64,000 nucleotides of DNA, taken from the NCBI GenBank assembly GCA_017889705.1, contig JAGGAB010000001.1, positions 62,001 through 126,000 of the forward strand, read 5' to 3'. Within the stretch, counting starts at the first letter, position 1. The number at the start of each line of letters is the position of its first letter. Made by a program: the position numbers and the translations under genes. Shown piece after piece: positions 60,422 to 64,000 of the stretch. Source of the stretch: Bacillota bacterium (lineage in GTDB: Bacteria > Bacillota > Negativicutes > Sporomusales > Sporomusaceae). The notes beneath the pieces were generated by a model, which was not told the origin of the DNA, ran no database searches, and worked only from the letters and a program-made list of their open reading frames with translations.

Positions 60422-61570
60422 ATGCGATTAAAAACTAAGCTCAACTTACTTATATTACTTTGTTTGCTACTGTTGCCGACAACAATAGCAGCAAACGATT
60501 CTATACCGGATCTCACCGCCAAAGCTGCCATTGTCATGGAAGCGTCAACCGGCAAAGTGCTTTATAGTAAAAATGCCAGCGAACGACGCTATCCTGCCAG
60601 TACTACCAAAATTGTCACGCTCATTACTGCGCTGGAATATGGTAAACTTTCCGATAAGATAACTGCCAGCCCAAATGCGGCTGCCACCGAAGGTTCTTCC
60701 TTATGGCTTTCAGCCGGAGAACAACTTAGCCTTAACGATATGCTATATGGTATTATGCTTGTTTCCGGTAATGACGCTACAGTCGCGGTAGCTGAACATA
60801 TCGCTGGGTCAGTGGACGGTTTCGCCAAATTAATGACTGAAAAAGCGCATGCCATCGGAGCTGTAAACAGTAACTTTGTTAATACCAGTGGTTTGCCTAA
60901 TGAAAACCATTACACTACAGCCTACGATCTAGCTAAAATAACTGCCTATGGTTACAAAAACCCTTTATTTGCTCAGATTGTTTCTACAAAAAATAAAGTG
61001 ATTCCCTGGCCTGGAAAAGATCATGACAGAGATTTATACAACGAAAATAGGATGCTCTGGTTGTATGACGGGGCAAATGGAGTTAAAACCGGCTATACTG
61101 ATGCAGCCGGACGCTGTCTGGTTTCAGCAGCCAATCGCAATGGTGTGCAAATCGTTGCCGTAGTTTTAGATAGCGAACGCATGTGGGATGATTCTATAAA
61201 GCTTTTAGATTATGGATTTGCTCAGCTTAAACAAGTTCCCATGATTACTAAAGGCGATATTCTAAAAACTGTTAAAATTCAAGAGGGTAAAGCCACCACG
61301 ATCAAATTAGTGGCAGATAATGATATTCTTATACCAATGGTTGATAATGAGCGCGATAAATTCACTACCGTTATTGATGCACCTGCCAAAGTGAGCGCGC
61401 CTGTAGTCGCTGGTCAAAAAATCGGTACGGTTAAAATCATGTATAACAATATCGAAGTTGCAAGCACTGATCTAATTGCTGACCAGTCAGTTGAAAAGAA
61501 ATCCTTCTTTGGAATGCTTTGGGGATCAGTTGTTGGCTTTATGAATTTTGTATTTCGCAACTTTGCTTAA
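60422..61570 (+). CDS. dacB: D-alanyl-D-alanine carboxypeptidase DacB-like
   Basis: A 382-residue S11 peptidase with a signal peptide (about 1-24), the motifs Ser60-Thr-Thr-Lys63, SGND and KTGYT, and a C-terminal beta domain and tail helix (MLWGSVVGFMNFVF). It is a paralogue of DacF at 46.7 kb. In B. subtilis dacB precedes spmA-spmB and controls cortex cross-linking; the same three genes are here. A terminator lies between dacB and spmA. Confidence 0.9.
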   Translation: MRLKTKLNLLILLCLLLLPTTIAANDSIPDLTAKAAIVMEASTGKVLYSKNASERRYPASTTKIVTLITALEYGKLSDKITASPNAAATEGSSLWLSAGEQLSLNDMLYGIMLVSGNDATVAVAEHIAGSVDGFAKLMTEKAHAIGAVNSNFVNTSGLPNENHYTTAYDLAKITAYGYKNPLFAQIVSTKNKVIPWPGKDHDRDLYNENRMLWLYDGANGVKTGYTDAAGRCLVSAANRNGVQIVAVVLDSERMWDDSIKLLDYGFAQLKQVPMITKGDILKTVKIQEGKATTIKLVADNDILIPMVDNERDKFTTVIDAPAKVSAPVVAGQKIGTVKIMYNNIEVASTDLIADQSVEKKSFFGMLWGSVVGFMNFVFRNFA

Positions 61571-61594
61571 AAGACGCTAACCGCGTCTTTTTTT
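61569..61594 (+). terminator. Terminator after dacB
   Basis: A 9-base-pair stem AAAAGACGC / GCGTCTTTT with loop TAACC and an eight-T tract. Confidence 0.88.
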
Positions 61595-61647
61595 GTTGTT
61601 CTAGCTTATACCCGTGTGTCATACCATCATACTGGGTGATCATATTT

Positions 61648-62229
61648 ATGATTAATCTAATTTGGATGCTGCTAATGGCCAGTGGCATAATTTATGCCGG
61701 GTTAAACGGTCGTATCGAAGTTGTCACGGCAAGCGCTATCAGTGCCGCTAAAGATGCCGTCGAATTATCTATTAACTTAATCGGTGTCATGTGTTTATGG
61801 CTAGGAATTATGAAAATCGCTGAAATATCGGGACTAATTAAGCTGCTTTCCTTTCTTCTGCAACCTTTTATAAGTCTCTTATTTCCCAGTGTACCCAAAA
61901 ATCATCCAGCTCTTGGTGCCATCATTATGACAATCAGTGCCAATATGTTAGGACTAGGGAATGCCGTAACCCCGCTTGGCATTAAAGCAATGCAACAATT
62001 ACAAACTATTAATCCTAAAAAAGATACGGCGACTCCAGCTATGTGTACACTATTAGCACTGTGTACCACAGGGTTTACCCTGGTTCCGGCAACAATTATC
62101 GCCTTACGTTCGGCAGCAGGTTCAATTGATCCCACAGCAATTGTCGGTTCAACTTTTATTGTCAGTCTGGTGTCCACAATGTTTGTACTTGTCATTGACC
62201 GGCTGTGCCAGGTTATATTTAAGCGGTAA
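61648..62229 (+). CDS. spmA: Spore maturation protein A
   Basis: A 193-residue membrane protein of the nucleoside recognition (GATE) domain family with about five segments; GLGNAVTPLGIKAMQ is characteristic. SpmA and SpmB are needed for full dehydration of the spore core. ATG 61648 has GGGTGAT at 8 bases; a longer frame from 61519 would cross the dacB terminator. spmB follows after 17 bases. Confidence 0.93.
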   Translation: MINLIWMLLMASGIIYAGLNGRIEVVTASAISAAKDAVELSINLIGVMCLWLGIMKIAEISGLIKLLSFLLQPFISLLFPSVPKNHPALGAIIMTISANMLGLGNAVTPLGIKAMQQLQTINPKKDTATPAMCTLLALCTTGFTLVPATIIALRSAAGSIDPTAIVGSTFIVSLVSTMFVLVIDRLCQVIFKR

Positions 62230-62246
62230 GGGCAGGAGGAGCTGTC

Positions 62247-62792
62247 ATGTTGCTTGAACTATGTGAACAGTTGTCAGTCTGGGTAATTCCCGCTATACTG
62301 CTCATAATTCCCGTCATAGGGTATTTGCGAAAGGTAAAAGTATATGAAGCCTTTGTTGATGGTGCTGGCGAAGGGTTTCATACGGCAATTCGTATTTTAC
62401 CTTGTCTTGTCGCCATGTTGGTGGCTATCAGTATCTTTCGGGCATCAGGTGCTATGGAGGCCTGTATTGTCTTTATCGCTCCCTTGCTAAATAGTCTGGG
62501 TATTCCTTCTGATTTAGTACCGCTGGCTATAATGCGCCCGCTATCAGGCAGCGGTTCACTTGGACTAACAACTGAACTCCTCAACACATACGGCCCAGAT
62601 TCCCTTGTGGGCCAAATAGCTTCAACCGTATTAGCCAGTACAGACACAACTTTTTATGTATTGACAGTATATTTCGGAGCAGTCGCTGTCAATAATCCCC
62701 GCTACGCGCCACTTGTGGGGTTAACGGGTGATATTGCCAGCTTCTTGGCATCAGTTTATATCTGCCAATATTTGTTTAGTAATAACGGGTAA
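62247..62792 (+). CDS. spmB: Spore maturation protein B
   Basis: A 181-residue membrane protein of the same nucleoside-recognition domain type, with MRPLSGSGSLGLTTELL and TDTTFYVLTVYFGAV as family motifs. It works with SpmA in spore core dehydration. GGAGGAG precedes ATG 62247. A terminator overlaps its end. Confidence 0.93.
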   Translation: MLLELCEQLSVWVIPAILLIIPVIGYLRKVKVYEAFVDGAGEGFHTAIRILPCLVAMLVAISIFRASGAMEACIVFIAPLLNSLGIPSDLVPLAIMRPLSGSGSLGLTTELLNTYGPDSLVGQIASTVLASTDTTFYVLTVYFGAVAVNNPRYAPLVGLTGDIASFLASVYICQYLFSNNG

Positions 62793-62814
62793 CACAATGT
62801 TGCCTGTTATTTTT
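62781..62814 (+). terminator. Terminator after spmB
   Basis: A 13-base-pair stem with two G-U pairs (62781-62793 with 62799-62811) and a five-T tail. It overlaps the last spmB codons. Confidence 0.78.
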
Positions 62815-62961
62815 ATCAAACAATTTAATGGGACAAGACTTGAGTATTACCACTTACGTGAGTTTATACAGGGTTTTCTTTGTGCCTGGGTTTGTGGCAC
62901 TTTCCCAAACAGCGAATACACTATATTGTGATTTTTAAAGCAGAAACTGGAGGGAAGGTCC

Positions 62962-64000
62962 ATGATTAAAGTGGTAGTGGTGGGCGGTGGCTGGGCTGGT
63001 TGCGCAGCAGCGCTATCAGCAGCAAAAGCCGGCGCACAGGTAGTATTGCTTGAGCGTACCGACTTATTGCTGGGAACCGGTTTAGTAGGCGGTATATTTC
63101 GCAACAATGGCAGATTTACAGCAGCTGAAGAAGCGATTGCAATGGGGGGCGGCGATTTATTTGTAGCCATGGATGCCAATACCAGGCACCGTGGCGTAAA
63201 TTTTCCCGGTCACAGCCATGCATCATTTTATGACGTGACTACCATGGAACCTTTAGTTAAAAAGATTCTCCAAAACTACGGTATCGAAATAAAAACACGG
63301 GCACGTGTATCCGGTCTTGTTAAATATGGCAAAAAAATTCAGCACCTCACCTTTGATAATGAAGAAATCATTACCGGCGATGCTTTTGTGGATACAACAG
63401 GGACTACAGGACCCATGGGTAACTGTTTGAAATATGGCAATGGCTGTGCTATGTGTATTCTTCGCTGCCCAACCTTTGGACCGCGAGTAAGCCTTACCAG
63501 CAAAGCAGATGTTAAAGAAATAATGGGCAAAAAAGCCGATGGCTCCTATGGCGCTATGAGCGGCTCCTGCAAAATTAACAAAGACTCTTTAAGTTCTGAA
63601 CTGAAAAACCAATTAGAAAAAGAAGGCATGGTGGTAATCCCATTGCCGGAGAATCTCAAAAAATCAGGCATGTTGGGAAAAAAAGCCTGCTCCCAATATG
63701 CGATTGCCGATTACGCCGAAAATATAGTGCTTATTGATACCGGCCATGCCAAGCTTATGACACCGTTTTTCCCGATTGATATGCTGCGAACAATACCGGG
63801 GCTTGAACGTGCCCGTTATGAAGATCCATACTCAGGTGGCGTAGGCAACTCTATCCGGTATCTCGGTATTGCCCCTTGCGATAGTGCCTTAAAAGTAGAT
63901 TCTATCGATAATTTATTCTGTGCCGGTGAAAAATCCGGAATCCTGGTAGGACATACCGAAGCAGTAGTAACCGGTTTGCTAAGCGGCCACAATGCGGTTC
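62962..64000 (+). CDS. FAD-dependent oxidoreductase, GidA-like (cut by window end)
   Basis: The first 346 codons of an open frame that runs off the window. The start VVVGGGWAGCAAALSAA is an FAD-binding Rossmann motif; LFCAGEKSGILVGHTEAVVTGLLSG near the end resembles the second FAD motif of GidA/TrmFO. Between them lies Cys162-x2-Cys165-x3-Cys169 (NGCAMCILRCP) and further cysteines, which could bind a metal or cluster or act in thiol redox. AGGGAAGG precedes ATG 62962. It follows spmB after a terminator, so is its own unit. Substrate unknown; C-terminus not seen. Confidence 0.75.
   Translation, partial: MIKVVVVGGGWAGCAAALSAAKAGAQVVLLERTDLLLGTGLVGGIFRNNGRFTAAEEAIAMGGGDLFVAMDANTRHRGVNFPGHSHASFYDVTTMEPLVKKILQNYGIEIKTRARVSGLVKYGKKIQHLTFDNEEIITGDAFVDTTGTTGPMGNCLKYGNGCAMCILRCPTFGPRVSLTSKADVKEIMGKKADGSYGAMSGSCKINKDSLSSELKNQLEKEGMVVIPLPENLKKSGMLGKKACSQYAIADYAENIVLIDTGHAKLMTPFFPIDMLRTIPGLERARYEDPYSGGVGNSIRYLGIAPCDSALKVDSIDNLFCAGEKSGILVGHTEAVVTGLLSGHNAV

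Noticed and set aside
62728..62931. Plus-strand frame across the end of spmB
   Set aside because: Starts inside spmB without a ribosome site and crosses the terminator at 62781-62814.
1..64000. CRISPR arrays, insertion sequences, prophage genes, rRNA and tRNA genes
   Set aside because: No repeat-spacer pattern, transposase or phage protein was seen; XerD is the chromosomal dif recombinase by context. No cloverleaf or rRNA sequence was noticed, but a tRNA scan was not run.

Overview
The window is a dense, almost wholly plus-strand stretch of a low-to-medium GC Firmicutes chromosome from an endospore former. It carries the full spoIIIA operon, spoIVB-spo0A, spoIIM, dacF-spoIIA(A,B,C), a spoVA operon, gerW (ytfJ) and dacB-spmA-spmB. 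Gene order follows the Bacillus/Clostridium core in long syntenic blocks. The style (clostridial-type spoVAC-AD-AE, a lone butyrate kinase, EndoQ, IscR-NifS-NifU) suggests an anaerobe. Placement in the Negativicutes (Sporomusa/Pelosinus-like) is my inference; no outer-membrane gene in the window proves it. I saw no rRNA or tRNA gene, CRISPR array, insertion sequence or prophage.

Layout. 0.2-5.6 kb: iscR-nifS-nifU-mnmA (Fe-S assembly and tRNA thiolation), then a PRC-barrel, zinc-ribbon and YtxH-like trio and an AI-2E family permease. 5.6-13.7 kb: alaS, ireB, an inserted ferredoxin-fused aldo/keto reductase, ruvX, yrzB, mltG, trmR, trhP and a small companion. 13.8-17.9 kb: a class B PBP, pepP, efp and a zinc-ribbon protein. 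18.1-25.0 kb: spoIIIAA-AH, the asp23/amaP cluster and nusB. 25.0-35.6 kb: a TsaD paralogue, xseA-xseB-ispA-yuiD, then dxs-tlyA-nadK-methyltransferase-argR-recN (isoprenoid precursors, DNA repair, NAD and arginine control). 35.8-38.1 kb: spoIVB and spo0A. 38.2-40.0 kb: buk and an unassigned P-loop ATPase. 40.0-49.6 kb: a tiny minus-strand gene, nudF, endoQ, spoIIM, a YqzK-position membrane protein, xerD, deoB, pdp, dacF and spoIIAA-AB-sigF. 49.7-54.9 kb: a small membrane protein, dodecin and spoVAC-AD-AE-(Gln/Asn-rich protein)-AEa-AF. 55-62.8 kb: a minus-strand lipoprotein, a site-2 protease, trpS, scpA-scpB, a DUF2953 protein, gerW, a small helical protein (minus), dacB and spmA-spmB. The window ends inside a flavoprotein gene.

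How it fits together. Spo0A and the SpoIIA switch (anti-anti-sigma, anti-sigma, sigma-F) start sporulation. The SpoIIIA channel, SpoIIM and SpoIVB carry engulfment and mother cell-forespore signalling. The SpoVA proteins move dipicolinate, and DacB, SpmA, SpmB and GerW serve cortex, core and germination. The regulatory DNA agrees: spo0A and spoIIA each have a sigma-H-like promoter whose -10 box overlaps a Spo0A box in the same register, and dacF has a sigma-F-like promoter.

The window is mostly well-understood core genome. No clear new multi-gene system was found. The best leads are the Gln/Asn-rich protein inside the spoVA operon, the matching sigma-H/0A elements, the TsaD paralogue, the P-loop ATPase coupled to butyrate kinase, a flavoprotein with a CxxCxxxC motif, and several structured leaders and very small genes.
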